A program made the position numbers and the translations under genes. Below, piece after piece: positions 35,879-44,240 of a DNA stretch of 64,000 nucleotides. Numbering within the stretch: position 1 is the stretch's first letter; every line of letters starts with the position of its first letter. Origin of the DNA: Luteibacter aegosomatis (GTDB lineage: Bacteria; Pseudomonadota; Gammaproteobacteria; Xanthomonadales; Rhodanobacteraceae). The stretch spans positions 186,001 through 250,000 of the forward strand of contig NZ_CP095740.1 of the NCBI RefSeq assembly GCF_023078455.1, given 5' to 3'. The notes under the pieces are model-generated. The model made no database searches, was not told where the DNA came from, and saw only the letters and a program-made list of their open reading frames with translations.

Positions 35879-35896
35879 AATGTATTCGATTACATT
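35879..35896. promoter_or_regulatory. LacI-type operator, operon side
   Basis: AATGTATTCGATTACATT is an 18-bp near-perfect palindrome with a central CG, the form of LacI-family operators. One mismatched pair breaks the symmetry. It lies between the operon start and the divergent lacI gene. A second copy is at 36025-36040. Confidence 0.75.
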
Positions 35897-36024
35897 TTCA
35901 GGGCATCGGCGGTAAGTCGTGTGATCTGTGTGGAAAGGTTTCGCCCCATGGGCCGCAACGTCTCAACGCGGCCTGAACATGCCAAGATATGTAGCAGATG
36001 GATAAACGCCTATGCAACGATTTC

Positions 36025-36040
36025 ATGTAATCCATTACAT
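36025..36040. promoter_or_regulatory. LacI-type operator, regulator side
   Basis: ATGTAATCCATTACAT is a 16-bp palindrome broken only at the two centre bases; it shares ATGTAATC/ATTACAT with the site at 35879. It lies about 30 bases before the regulator's start codon. The two centres are 145 bases apart. Confidence 0.75.
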
Positions 36041-36069
36041 TGCGCTGCACAAAAAAGGGGCCGGGACGC

Positions 36070-37149
36070 GTGAGTTCAGACGAGGGCAAGCGTAAGGGAA
36101 AGGGGGCTGCGGCCCATGCTGCGCCGCAGCCCGTGCGCGTGCGTACGGTCAAGGAGATCGCCGCCATCGCCAACGTGTCGGTGGCCACGGTATCGCGGGC
36201 GTTGCAACGGCCGGAGATCGTCAGCGAAGAAACCCGGTTGCGCATCCACGAGGTGGTCAAGCGGCTGGGTTATACGCCGAACGCGCTCGCCCGCAACCTG
36301 CGCACGGCACGCACTCGGCTCATCGTCGCCCTGGTGCCCGACATCTCCAACCCGTTCTTCTCCGAGGTGATCCGCGGCATCGAGCAGGTGGCCTACGAGA
36401 CCGGTTACTCGGTGCTGCTGGGCGAGACGCAGAGCAACCTGGTGCGCGAACAGGCCTATGCCGAGATGGTGGCCGCGCGCCAGGCCGACGGCATCATCAC
36501 CATGTTCCATCGCATCCCGTCGATTCCCGTGGGCGGTCGCTTGCCGTTGGTCAACGCCTGCGAGTACGTCAGGGACAGCGAGATCTCCAGCGTCTACATC
36601 GACAACGTCGCCGCGGCGCGCGCCGCCGTCGACTACCTCGTGACGCTGGGGCACCGCGAGATCGCCTTCATCGCGGGCCCCTCGTCGAGCCCGATCTGCG
36701 TCGACCGCGAAGAGGGGTATCACCAGGCCCTGGAGCGGGCGGGCATCGCTTTCGACGAGGCGCTGACCGCCGTCGGCGACTTCTCCATCGAGGCGGGCGA
36801 ACGCGCCATCGAGTTGTTCCTGTCGCAGGGCCATGCCTTCAGCGCGGTGTTCTGCTCCAACGACGAGATGGCGATCGGCGCGATGCGCGCCCTGATCTCG
36901 CGAGGCCTGCGCGTGCCGGAAGACGTTTCCGTCGTCGGTTTCGACGACATTCGCTTCTCGCGCTACACCTCGCCGTCGCTGACCACGGTCGCCCAGCCGA
37001 AGAACGCGCTGGGCCGGGAGGCGATGACCATGCTGATCGAACTGCTCAACGACCCCGAGGTGCCGCCGCGCAAGCGGGTGCTCTCGGCCGACCTGGTGGT
37101 GCGGGGTTCCACCGCGCCTCGTGCTGGAGCGCATGGGTCCGCGGGTTGA
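36070..37149 (+). CDS. LacI-family transcriptional regulator
   Basis: About 359 residues starting at a GTG with AGGGG upstream; an in-frame TTG ten codons earlier overlaps the operator. A basic N-terminal tail precedes the HTH (TVKEIAAIANVSVATVSRALQ), the hinge ends in YTPNALARNLR, and the sugar-binding core contains SNPFFSEVIRGIE, GPSSSPICVDREEGY and the C-terminal VVGFDDIRFSRYTSPSLTTV. It most likely represses the divergent sugar operon and itself through the two operators in between. Confidence 0.9.
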   Translation: MSSDEGKRKGKGAAAHAAPQPVRVRTVKEIAAIANVSVATVSRALQRPEIVSEETRLRIHEVVKRLGYTPNALARNLRTARTRLIVALVPDISNPFFSEVIRGIEQVAYETGYSVLLGETQSNLVREQAYAEMVAARQADGIITMFHRIPSIPVGGRLPLVNACEYVRDSEISSVYIDNVAAARAAVDYLVTLGHREIAFIAGPSSSPICVDREEGYHQALERAGIAFDEALTAVGDFSIEAGERAIELFLSQGHAFSAVFCSNDEMAIGAMRALISRGLRVPEDVSVVGFDDIRFSRYTSPSLTTVAQPKNALGREAMTMLIELLNDPEVPPRKRVLSADLVVRGSTAPRAGAHGSAG

Positions 37150-37359
37150 TGCGAGCCGTCGGGAGCGACCCGATCCCGCGACGACGAGGCAGGTCGGGCA
37201 CAGGTAAGCCGCAGTAAGCGATTCCGGCAGGGTTCGCCCCATGGTTCCCTGGGTCGGCGCGCCCGCCCGAGGCGGGCGGCCTTGTCCGGCGTCGTGATGG
37301 GGTCATTCGCGGTCACCCGTGGCAGGATGCCGTCGGGCGATCGATCGATGGGGGCGTCT

Positions 37360-38859
37360 ATGGGATCCGGTTCGAGGGCGGGTCGCTACCTGGGCTACGG
37401 AGCGCTCCTGCTCGTGCCTGCCGTCGTTCAGTTCGGCTTGCCCCGGCTCGCCGGAAGCGAGATGCCCGAGCTTTCCTACTACCTCATGCTTTTCGCCGCC
37501 CTCGCGGCGGGTGCGACGGCCCTGGGCTATTCGCGCACGCCATTCTTCGAGCGGCGCACCATCTTCTGTCTCTCCCTGGGACTCGGACTATGGGTGATCG
37601 GCATGGGGAATGCGATCGCGAATTCGGACACCGAGAAGAACCTCATCTCGACATATGTCTATTTCGTAAGCTACGGCTTGCCCCTGCTTTATGCCGCTGT
37701 CGTTACCCGGGACGAACCCACCACGGCGTCACGCCGCCTGGTCGACGTCGTACTGCTGGCGCTGCTCGCGATCCTTTGTTATCTGGGCGTGCGCGATCTC
37801 AAGGATGAGCACGGCTTCCTGATGAGCGCATACGAACCCTGGGTAGCCGTCGCGTTCGACGTGGAGAACGCGATCCTGTTCCTGGTCTTCCTCGTTCGGA
37901 CGCTTGCGGCAACGGACGAGCGGGAATACAGGTCCTTCAAGGTGGTGACGGCCTTCCTCGGTATCTATGCGTTGACCGCCGCCTTGCATAACCATGCCGA
38001 CCCTGGCGGGACATCGCGCGCCGTCGCCGCCGTGATGGACACGCTCCCGGTCTTGAGCTTCGGAAGCCTGATCTGTCTTCTTCACGGCCATCGGCGGCCC
38101 GGCGCATTCGATCCGATCCGGCGCGTCTGGATGCGCCACCTGGCCGCCGGCTTCGCGCCGGGTGTCCTGCTGGCCGCGATATTCGCTTTCAGCGTCGGCA
38201 TTCGTGGATCGAAGAGCCTGTCGGGTCAGATCGTGCTGGCACTGGCCATGCTGACTTACGTGATCCGTGTGGTGCAAACCCAGTTCTGGCTCGCGGCGAC
38301 ACGCGACCGGCTCGTCACGGCGCTCGCCACCGTGGAACGCATGTCGCTTCTCGATGTGTTGACGGGCATTCCCAATCGGCGCGCGTTCGAACTCGCCCTG
38401 GGAGAACGACTCCGCGAGTCCGTGCGTGACCGTAAGCCGGTCAGTGCGCTCATGATCGACGTCGACCTGTTCAAGCGCTTCAACGACAGCCGCGGTCACC
38501 TGGACGGGGATGAGGCCCTGGCGGCGGTGGCCAGGCTTCTTGCCGGATCGCTGCGCCGTCCGGCGGACTTCATCGCGCGATACGGCGGAGAGGAGTTCGT
38601 GGTGCTTCTGCCCCATACGGCGGAGGACGGGGCGCAGGTCGTCGCGCGGCGCATGAATCGATCGGTGTATGACGCGGCATTGATGTTCGAACTGGGGATC
38701 GACCAGCGAGTGACCGTGAGTATCGGTATCGCCACCACCGAAGAACTCGACGGGGATGACCTGATGAGGCGTGCCGACATGGCGCTGTATCGCGCCAAGG
38801 CCGAGGGCAGGAACGGCTACAGGGCGGCCGCGGGGCGAGCCGTGGCCTCGTTGCCGTAG
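37360..38859 (+). CDS. Membrane-bound diguanylate cyclase (GGEEF)
   Basis: About 499 residues from the ATG at 37360, which has a G-rich stretch just upstream; several earlier in-frame starts are possible. Eight or so membrane helices (to ~residue 305) form an N-terminal sensor of unknown ligand. The GGDEF domain follows, with LLDVLTGIPNRRAF, IDVDLFKRFNDSRGHLDGD and YGGEEF (G from ~409). RPAD five residues before GGEEF is an intact inhibitory I-site. It makes cyclic di-GMP from GTP. No EAL domain is present. Confidence 0.85.
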   Translation: MGSGSRAGRYLGYGALLLVPAVVQFGLPRLAGSEMPELSYYLMLFAALAAGATALGYSRTPFFERRTIFCLSLGLGLWVIGMGNAIANSDTEKNLISTYVYFVSYGLPLLYAAVVTRDEPTTASRRLVDVVLLALLAILCYLGVRDLKDEHGFLMSAYEPWVAVAFDVENAILFLVFLVRTLAATDEREYRSFKVVTAFLGIYALTAALHNHADPGGTSRAVAAVMDTLPVLSFGSLICLLHGHRRPGAFDPIRRVWMRHLAAGFAPGVLLAAIFAFSVGIRGSKSLSGQIVLALAMLTYVIRVVQTQFWLAATRDRLVTALATVERMSLLDVLTGIPNRRAFELALGERLRESVRDRKPVSALMIDVDLFKRFNDSRGHLDGDEALAAVARLLAGSLRRPADFIARYGGEEFVVLLPHTAEDGAQVVARRMNRSVYDAALMFELGIDQRVTVSIGIATTEELDGDDLMRRADMALYRAKAEGRNGYRAAAGRAVASLP

Positions 38860-38890
38860 ACCCGTCGGCCGGGGGGCGACCCGCTCTGTA

Positions 38891-38927
38891 TCCGAATGTA
38901 TCGGGGCGATCGAAGCCTACATTCGGA
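38891..38927. promoter_or_regulatory. Inverted repeat upstream of the hydrolase-P460 pair
   Basis: Perfect 10-bp arms TCCGAATGTA (38891-38900) and TACATTCGGA (38918-38927) are separated by 17 bases. The spacing and location ~110 bases before the first start suggest a regulator-binding site or a promoter-flanking operator. The regulator is unknown. Confidence 0.55.
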
Positions 38928-39036
38928 GACGAAACCGGGGGGCACGCGACACGCCGCCGATACCGGGCGGGACGAGGATGTATTCCAACGAAGCGCACCG
39001 CGCATCGTCCCATCCCGCCGCTTTCGAGGATCCGCC

Positions 39037-40056
39037 ATGTCCGCCGACACGTTTTCGCTCCCCTCCGTCGTTCGCCGTACCCTCCGTTCGAGCGCGCGAC
39101 TACTCGCCGCGGGCATGCTGCTCGGCGGCGCCGCATCGGCCGCGCCCGCCACCTCGCCCGAACTGGTCGCGAACAAGCACGTCCATGCCGGCGACCTGAA
39201 CGTCGGCTACGCCGACCTCGGCCCGGCGGACGGCGAGGTCGTCATCCTGCTGCACGGTTGGCCCTACGACATCAACAGCTACGCCGAGGTAGCGCCGAAG
39301 CTGGCCGCCAAGGGCTATCGCGTGATCGTTCCGAACCTGCGCGGCTACGGGAACACGCGTTTCCTCTCCGACAAGACCCCGCGCAACGCCGAGCCGGCCG
39401 CGCTGGCCTCGGACGTGATCGCGCTGATGGATGCCCTGAATATCCGCAAGGCGACTCTCGCCGGCTTCGACTGGGGCGCGCGTTCCGCGGACATCGTCGC
39501 GGCCCTGTGGCCCGAGCGCGTGAAGGCACTGGTCTCCGTCAGCGGCTACCTCATCGGCAGCCAGGAATCCGGCCGCCAGCCGCTGCCCCCCGCGGCCGAA
39601 CTCCAGTGGTGGTATCAGTACTACTTCGCCACCGCTCGCGGCCAGGACGGCTACGCCCGGTACACGCACGACTTCGCCAAGCAGATCTGGAAGCTGGCCT
39701 CGCCCCAGTGGAAGTTCGACGACGCCACGTTCGACCGCAGCGCGGCGAACCTGGACAACCCCGACCACGTCGCGATCACCATCCATAACTATCGCTGGCG
39801 TCTGGGGCTGGCCGAGGGCGAGCCGAAATACGCGGCCCTGGAGCGGAAGCTCGCCCAGGCACCGGTCATCACCGTGCCGACGATCACCATCGAGGGCGAC
39901 GCCAACGGTGCGCCGCACCCGAAACCGGAGGACTACGCGAAGAAGTTCGTGGGCAAGTACGAGCATCGCACCTTCACCGGCGGCATCGGCCACGATGCGC
40001 CGCAGGAAGACCCGACCGAGTTCACCCAGGCCGTGATCGACGCCACCCACCTGTAA
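39037..40056 (+). CDS. Exported epoxide hydrolase/dehalogenase-like alpha/beta hydrolase
   Basis: A 339-residue protein from the ATG with GAGGAT upstream. The N-terminus has an arginine-pair signal (RRTLRSSARLLAAGMLLGG), probably Tat. The alpha/beta fold shows HGWPYD (oxyanion region), GFDWGARSA with Asp145 as nucleophile instead of Ser, and His319 in GGIGHDAPQE. An Asp nucleophile marks epoxide hydrolases and haloalkane dehalogenases rather than esterases. It is followed 21 bases later by a cytochrome P460 gene, so the two may form a detoxification unit. Confidence 0.8.
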   Translation: MSADTFSLPSVVRRTLRSSARLLAAGMLLGGAASAAPATSPELVANKHVHAGDLNVGYADLGPADGEVVILLHGWPYDINSYAEVAPKLAAKGYRVIVPNLRGYGNTRFLSDKTPRNAEPAALASDVIALMDALNIRKATLAGFDWGARSADIVAALWPERVKALVSVSGYLIGSQESGRQPLPPAAELQWWYQYYFATARGQDGYARYTHDFAKQIWKLASPQWKFDDATFDRSAANLDNPDHVAITIHNYRWRLGLAEGEPKYAALERKLAQAPVITVPTITIEGDANGAPHPKPEDYAKKFVGKYEHRTFTGGIGHDAPQEDPTEFTQAVIDATHL

Positions 40057-40077
40057 TGCCTGCCTGAGGGACGTGCC

Positions 40078-40590
40078 ATGAAGATCGTCTATGTCATCGC
40101 ATCGCTCGCGACCGTCGCCGCCGTGGCGCTGGGCGTCGCCGCCACCGTCCATGCCAGGGACGGCGGCCATGGACCGGCATCCCCCATCTACGGCGTGCAG
40201 CTTCCCGAGGGCTACCGAGATTGGCCGTTCATCGCACCCGCCCAGGAAGCGGCGCCGCTGAACGAGCTGCGCGTGATCGTCGGCAATCCGACGGCCATGC
40301 GCGCGTATCGGGACAATGTCCGGCCGTTCCCCGACGGCACCGTGTTGGTGAAGCTGGCCTGGAAGCACGAGCCGTCTCCGGATTTCGCACCGGCGTCCAT
40401 CCCGGGCGCGGCGACCACCGTGCAGGTGATGGTCAAGGATTCCCGCAAGTACGCCAGCACCGGCGGCTGGGGCTACGGACGCTTCGTCGACGGCAAGCCG
40501 GTGGACGAAGCGCAACACCGCACGTGCCACGCCTGCCACGCCGCGCGCGTCAGCGATCGCGACTTCGTGTTCACCCGCTACGCGAAATGA
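40078..40590 (+). CDS. Periplasmic cytochrome P460-family protein
   Basis: A 170-residue protein with a signal peptide (~1-26). The body matches the cytochrome P460 fold (LPEGYRDWPFIAPA, PFPDGTVLVKLAWKHE, GGWGYGRFVDGKPVDE). The c-type heme site is C150-H-A-C153-H154 near the C-terminus, followed by DRDFVFTRYAK. The classical P460 uses a heme with a lysine cross-link; the body here has several lysines that could play this role, but I cannot say which. Known members oxidise hydroxylamine or detoxify NO. It converges with the aspartic protease gene (six bases between stops). Confidence 0.85.
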   Translation: MKIVYVIASLATVAAVALGVAATVHARDGGHGPASPIYGVQLPEGYRDWPFIAPAQEAAPLNELRVIVGNPTAMRAYRDNVRPFPDGTVLVKLAWKHEPSPDFAPASIPGAATTVQVMVKDSRKYASTGGWGYGRFVDGKPVDEAQHRTCHACHAARVSDRDFVFTRYAK

Positions 40591-40596
40591 GTGGAA

Positions 40597-41574
40597 TCAG
40601 GCGTGCGGTTTCGGCGCCAGCAAATAGAGCGTGTGGGACGTGAAGTCCCACACGCTGTCGTACTGCTTGAACAGTCCGTACCCGAGGGTCATGACGTTCG
40701 GCTCGGTCATGCCGATGTCCTCCGCCGCGGGAAACGGGCGCGTCACCAACGGCAAGCCGTCGACGTGCAGGTTCGCTCCGCAGCCGAGGTCCAGCCGCTT
40801 GAGATCGTAGGTGTCCTTGGCCGACGGCGCGAGCACCCCTTCGCCCACCAGCCGCTTCGCCACGTCGTCACTGGCGAAGATCGCCCCGTATTGGCCCGAG
40901 TCGAAAGAGACCACGACATCCTGGGAACCGAGCCGTAGCGACACGATGGGATGGTTGACCAGCTTTCGCGTCCGGAAGTGGATGGCGCAGACCACGTTTT
41001 CGCCGTCGATCGCTTTCCCTGCGTCCGCCCTGGGATAGAAAGTCACCCGATGGCTGGCATAGGAGAGCTTGAGCGCGCCCTCGCCCCAGAAGTGGTAGCC
41101 GATCCATCCGCCGAAATCGGGGGTGATCCGCTCCAGTTGCGACGCGTCCTGGGCCTGCACGTCATGGACCTCCCGCAGCTGGATCGGACCCAGGCGGATA
41201 TCTTCCACCACGGGAACGTGGAGTACGTCGAAGCTCTGTCCGCTGCCGAAGTGCCCGCGCGACACGACACGGGCATCGCGCAGCGGAAAGCGCCTGGTAT
41301 TGAGGGCCAGCGCCGTCTCGGCACCGGTATCGACCATGAACTTTGCCTGGCGCCCACCGACCGTCATCTCGACGAAGGGATAGCCCTTCACCTCATGCAG
41401 GGGCAGTTCGAGTACCCGGGACTTGAGCCGGAATTCCGGGGCCTGCTTTTCCTTCGGCATCGTTCCTTCCGCCATCGATGCGCCCGCAGCGCATAGCGTG
41501 AGCGCGACAACGGCGATGCATCGGTGGATTCGCGACGGTGCCGGGCGGGGATCGTGACGGAAGAGACGTTTCAT
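40597..41574 (-). CDS. Retropepsin-like aspartic protease
   Basis: A 325-residue secreted protein. The N-terminus is basic with a hydrophobic stretch (~residues 17-35), a likely signal peptide or anchor. FMVDTGAETALALNT contains the catalytic Asp82 in the Asp-Thr-Gly motif of clan AA proteases; a second motif VVSFDSGQYGAIF (~residue 224) may be the partner, with Asp-Ser-Gly. Two lobes thus suggest a pepsin-like bilobal enzyme in one chain. It is downstream of the antiporter gene by 24 bases in the same direction and may share a transcript. Confidence 0.75.
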   Translation of the reverse strand: MKRLFRHDPRPAPSRIHRCIAVVALTLCAAGASMAEGTMPKEKQAPEFRLKSRVLELPLHEVKGYPFVEMTVGGRQAKFMVDTGAETALALNTRRFPLRDARVVSRGHFGSGQSFDVLHVPVVEDIRLGPIQLREVHDVQAQDASQLERITPDFGGWIGYHFWGEGALKLSYASHRVTFYPRADAGKAIDGENVVCAIHFRTRKLVNHPIVSLRLGSQDVVVSFDSGQYGAIFASDDVAKRLVGEGVLAPSAKDTYDLKRLDLGCGANLHVDGLPLVTRPFPAAEDIGMTEPNVMTLGYGLFKQYDSVWDFTSHTLYLLAPKPHA

Positions 41575-41598
41575 GTCGGCCTCGGTGGGAGGAAACGC

Positions 41599-43395
41599 TT
41601 ACGGTTGAGGAGAGGCCGGCGGAACGAGTGCGATCACGGTCCAGCCGGGCCGCGGCTCGATGGGGCGCGAACCCGTGGCGACCCGCAGTGCGCCCCGCGG
41701 CTCGATCCCGAACAGCAGCAGGGTATCGTCTCCGTACTGCGCGATGAAGCTCGCCCAGTCGAACGCCTCGCTCAGGCGGGTGGTCTTGATCCGCCAGCCC
41801 TCGCGAAGCAGGTCGTCGAACCGTGCGTGGGTCATGTCGTCGGAGAACAAGGCGGGCGCCAGGAGGCTGCCCGCCAGCGACGCGCGCTGGTGGCTTTCCT
41901 CGGGGGACAGGTTGCGCAGGCGGAACACCTTGTCGCGTCCGAACTCTTCCCGGTAGTGGACGCTGACCAGCGAATTCAGTTCGCGGTGCGTGGACATGGC
42001 CAGCAGGTGGCCGATACCGGCCAGGTCGAGGTGGCGATCGGCCGCCTGCGAAGCGGGATTGCCGAAGAACGTGGGCACGCCTTCCATGCGCGCGGTGCGG
42101 ATGCCGTGCCAGTCGTCGTCGGCGACGATCACGCGCAACCCTTCGATGGCGTTCAGTGCGCGCGCCACTTCCAGCGCGACGGCGTTGGCGCCGTAGAGCA
42201 AGACGCCGCGCGGTTCGGGCTCGGCGACGCGAAGCCAGCGCGCGAGGGGTCGCGCGGTGGCGCTCTGGAAGACCACGGTGCCGATGATCATGAGAAAGAC
42301 CAGCGGCACGAGCTTGTCCGCCCCGGCCATGCCGGTGTGCTCGAGACGGATCGCGAACAGCGCGGAGACCGAGGCGGCCACGATGCCGCGTGGCGCGACC
42401 CACCCCACGAGCGCGCGTTCCCGCCAGGTCAGTCCGCTGCCGAGGCTGGACACGAAGACGGAGAGGGGTCTGATAACGCATTGCGCCACGGCGAAGATGG
42501 CCAGCCCCGCGTAGAGCGAGCCATCGGGGAGCGGCCAGTCGAGGCGCGCGGCGAGCAGGATGAAGAGAGACGACACGAGGAGGGTCGTGAGATGCTCCTT
42601 GAAATCCATGATGTCGTCGATGTGCACGTCGCGCATGTTGCCCAGTGCGATGCCCATGATGGTCACGGCGAGCAGGCCCGATTCGTGGGCCACCGCGTTC
42701 GACACGCTGAAGGTCATCAACACGGCGGCCAGCGTGCCGAAGTTCTGCAGGTACTCCGGTATCCAGTGCCGCCGCAGGAGATTGCCGTGGACGAATGCGG
42801 CCAGGGCGCCCACCACCGCGCCGCAGGCCACCGTGCCGAGGAACACCTGCACCGAGTGCCCCTCGCGGTGCGAGGCGATCGCCTCGTAGACCAGCACCGC
42901 GAACAAGGCGCCGATCGGATCGATGACGATGCCCTCCCAGCGCAACACGTTCGCGATGCGCGCGTTGGGCCGGACGGTGCGTAGCATCGGCGCGATCACC
43001 GTGGGGCCGGTAACGCAGGTGAGCGCCCCGAACAGGAACGACAGATCCCATCCAAGCCCGCCGATGTAATGGGCCGCGCCGGCCAGCAGCACCAGCGCCA
43101 ACAGGGCGCCATAGGTAACCAGCCCCCGCACGGCATGCCCGATGCCCTTCAGTTCGTGCATGCGCAGCGTGAGACTGCCCTCGAAAAGGATCACGGCCAC
43201 CGCCAGCGACACGACCGGAAAGAGCAGGTCGCCCATCACCTTGTCGGGCCGCAGCAACCCGGTGACCGGTCCGGCCACGATGCCGGCCAGGAGCAGAAAC
43301 AGGATGGCCGGCAGGCGCACCCGCCAGGCCAGCCATTGGCAGAAGAACCCGATGACGAGCATCAGGGTCAGCAGCATTCCGAGTTCGATCGCCAT
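41599..43395 (-). CDS. CPA1 Na+/H+ or K+/H+ antiporter with TrkA-N domain
   Basis: A 598-residue protein. Residues 1-400 have twelve or thirteen helices of the CPA1/NhaP fold; GALTCVTGPTVIAPMLR and EGIVIDPIGALFAVLVYEA contain the paired acidic (ND/DD-like) ion site. Residues ~405-525 form a Rossmann-like TrkA-N domain (VLLYGANAVALEVARAL), typical of cytosolic NAD(H)-regulated transporters. A basic tail follows. It probably serves pH or sodium homeostasis. The order DUF3820-antiporter-protease is on one strand. Confidence 0.9.
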   Translation of the reverse strand: MAIELGMLLTLMLVIGFFCQWLAWRVRLPAILFLLLAGIVAGPVTGLLRPDKVMGDLLFPVVSLAVAVILFEGSLTLRMHELKGIGHAVRGLVTYGALLALVLLAGAAHYIGGLGWDLSFLFGALTCVTGPTVIAPMLRTVRPNARIANVLRWEGIVIDPIGALFAVLVYEAIASHREGHSVQVFLGTVACGAVVGALAAFVHGNLLRRHWIPEYLQNFGTLAAVLMTFSVSNAVAHESGLLAVTIMGIALGNMRDVHIDDIMDFKEHLTTLLVSSLFILLAARLDWPLPDGSLYAGLAIFAVAQCVIRPLSVFVSSLGSGLTWRERALVGWVAPRGIVAASVSALFAIRLEHTGMAGADKLVPLVFLMIIGTVVFQSATARPLARWLRVAEPEPRGVLLYGANAVALEVARALNAIEGLRVIVADDDWHGIRTARMEGVPTFFGNPASQAADRHLDLAGIGHLLAMSTHRELNSLVSVHYREEFGRDKVFRLRNLSPEESHQRASLAGSLLAPALFSDDMTHARFDDLLREGWRIKTTRLSEAFDWASFIAQYGDDTLLLFGIEPRGALRVATGSRPIEPRPGWTVIALVPPASPQP

Positions 43396-43463
43396 GGGGG
43401 CCCTGGGCTGAGGAGGGTGGAATTCGCGCCAAGCGCGGCCATCGCGGCGCAGCCTACGAAGGG

Positions 43464-43709
43464 CTATGTGAAACGGTTGGGATGCCGTCCCTTGCGCAGC
43501 GGATCGAGAAGACCCTTCAGGCCGTTGTGGTCGAGCTCCAGGGCCAGTGCCAGCAGCGTGCCCAACGGGCCGGGCGGGAAGCCCTTGCGGGCGTACCAGG
43601 CAAGGTACGCGCCCGGCAGGTCGGCGATGAGCCGGCCCTGGTATTTCCCGTAGGGCATGGTGACCGTCACCAGGCGCTGGAGGTCTTCGGCGTTCAATGG
43701 CGGCTCCAT
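43464..43709 (-). CDS. DUF3820 (QSregVF-like) small protein
   Basis: An 81-residue protein matching DUF3820: TVTMPYGKYQGRLIADLPGAYLAWYARKGFPPG is diagnostic. In Pseudomonas a member is quorum-sensing regulated. The basic C-terminus ends HPNRF. The molecular function is unknown. It is 68 bases upstream of the antiporter and divergent from the gene at 43758. Confidence 0.85.
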   Translation of the reverse strand: MEPPLNAEDLQRLVTVTMPYGKYQGRLIADLPGAYLAWYARKGFPPGPLGTLLALALELDHNGLKGLLDPLRKGRHPNRFT

Positions 43710-43757
43710 GGGTTCGAGCGATGTATCCTGCGGATTCCCTTCACGGAAGGAACGGAC

Positions 43758-44240
43758 ATGACATGCCTGCCGAAAGCCCTTGCCCTGGCGTTCGTCGTGC
43801 TGGCTTCGCCGCCCATTCTAGCGGCAGCGCCGACACAGCCGTTGCTCGGCGACTGGACGCTGGATACCTCCCGCATGCCCATGCCGCCGGATCAGCGCCC
43901 GAAGAGCGTCCGGTTCGCGTTCGCGGACGCGGGTGGAGGCAAGCTGTCGGTGCATGTCGACATCGTGTATGCGCCGGGTTCGGAGGTCCATTCGGTCGCG
44001 ACGGTGGCGCTCGACGGAAGTCCGGCGATCGTCGAGAACAGCCCGGAAGCGGATCACGTATCCGTCAAGCGGCCCACGCCCGGCATCGTGGTCATGGCCT
44101 TGCAGAAGGAGGGCATTCTCGTTTCGACGCGAATCTACGCCGTGACGCCCGACGGCCGTGGCCTCGTCGAAACGTCCGTCTATCCTGGCGATAAAGATGT
44201 TCCGGTCATGCGGACGAACTACTTCACGCGGGCTCGTTAG
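43758..44240 (+). CDS. Secreted protein of unknown function
   Basis: A 160-residue protein from the ATG with GGAAGGAA upstream. A signal peptide covers ~1-23. The mature protein begins PLLGDWTLDTSRMPMPPDQRPKSVRF, a lipocalin-like or 'lipid-binding' opening, with beta strands throughout (LSVHVDIVY, VVMALQKEGILVSTRIYAV). I cannot name a family. The last 17 bases overlap the opposite MocR gene. Confidence 0.65.
   Translation: MTCLPKALALAFVVLASPPILAAAPTQPLLGDWTLDTSRMPMPPDQRPKSVRFAFADAGGGKLSVHVDIVYAPGSEVHSVATVALDGSPAIVENSPEADHVSVKRPTPGIVVMALQKEGILVSTRIYAVTPDGRGLVETSVYPGDKDVPVMRTNYFTRAR

Noticed and set aside
37261..37277. Short GC hairpin after the LacI gene
   Set aside because: The 7-bp stem has no U-tract and lies more than 100 bases after the stop, so I do not call it a terminator.
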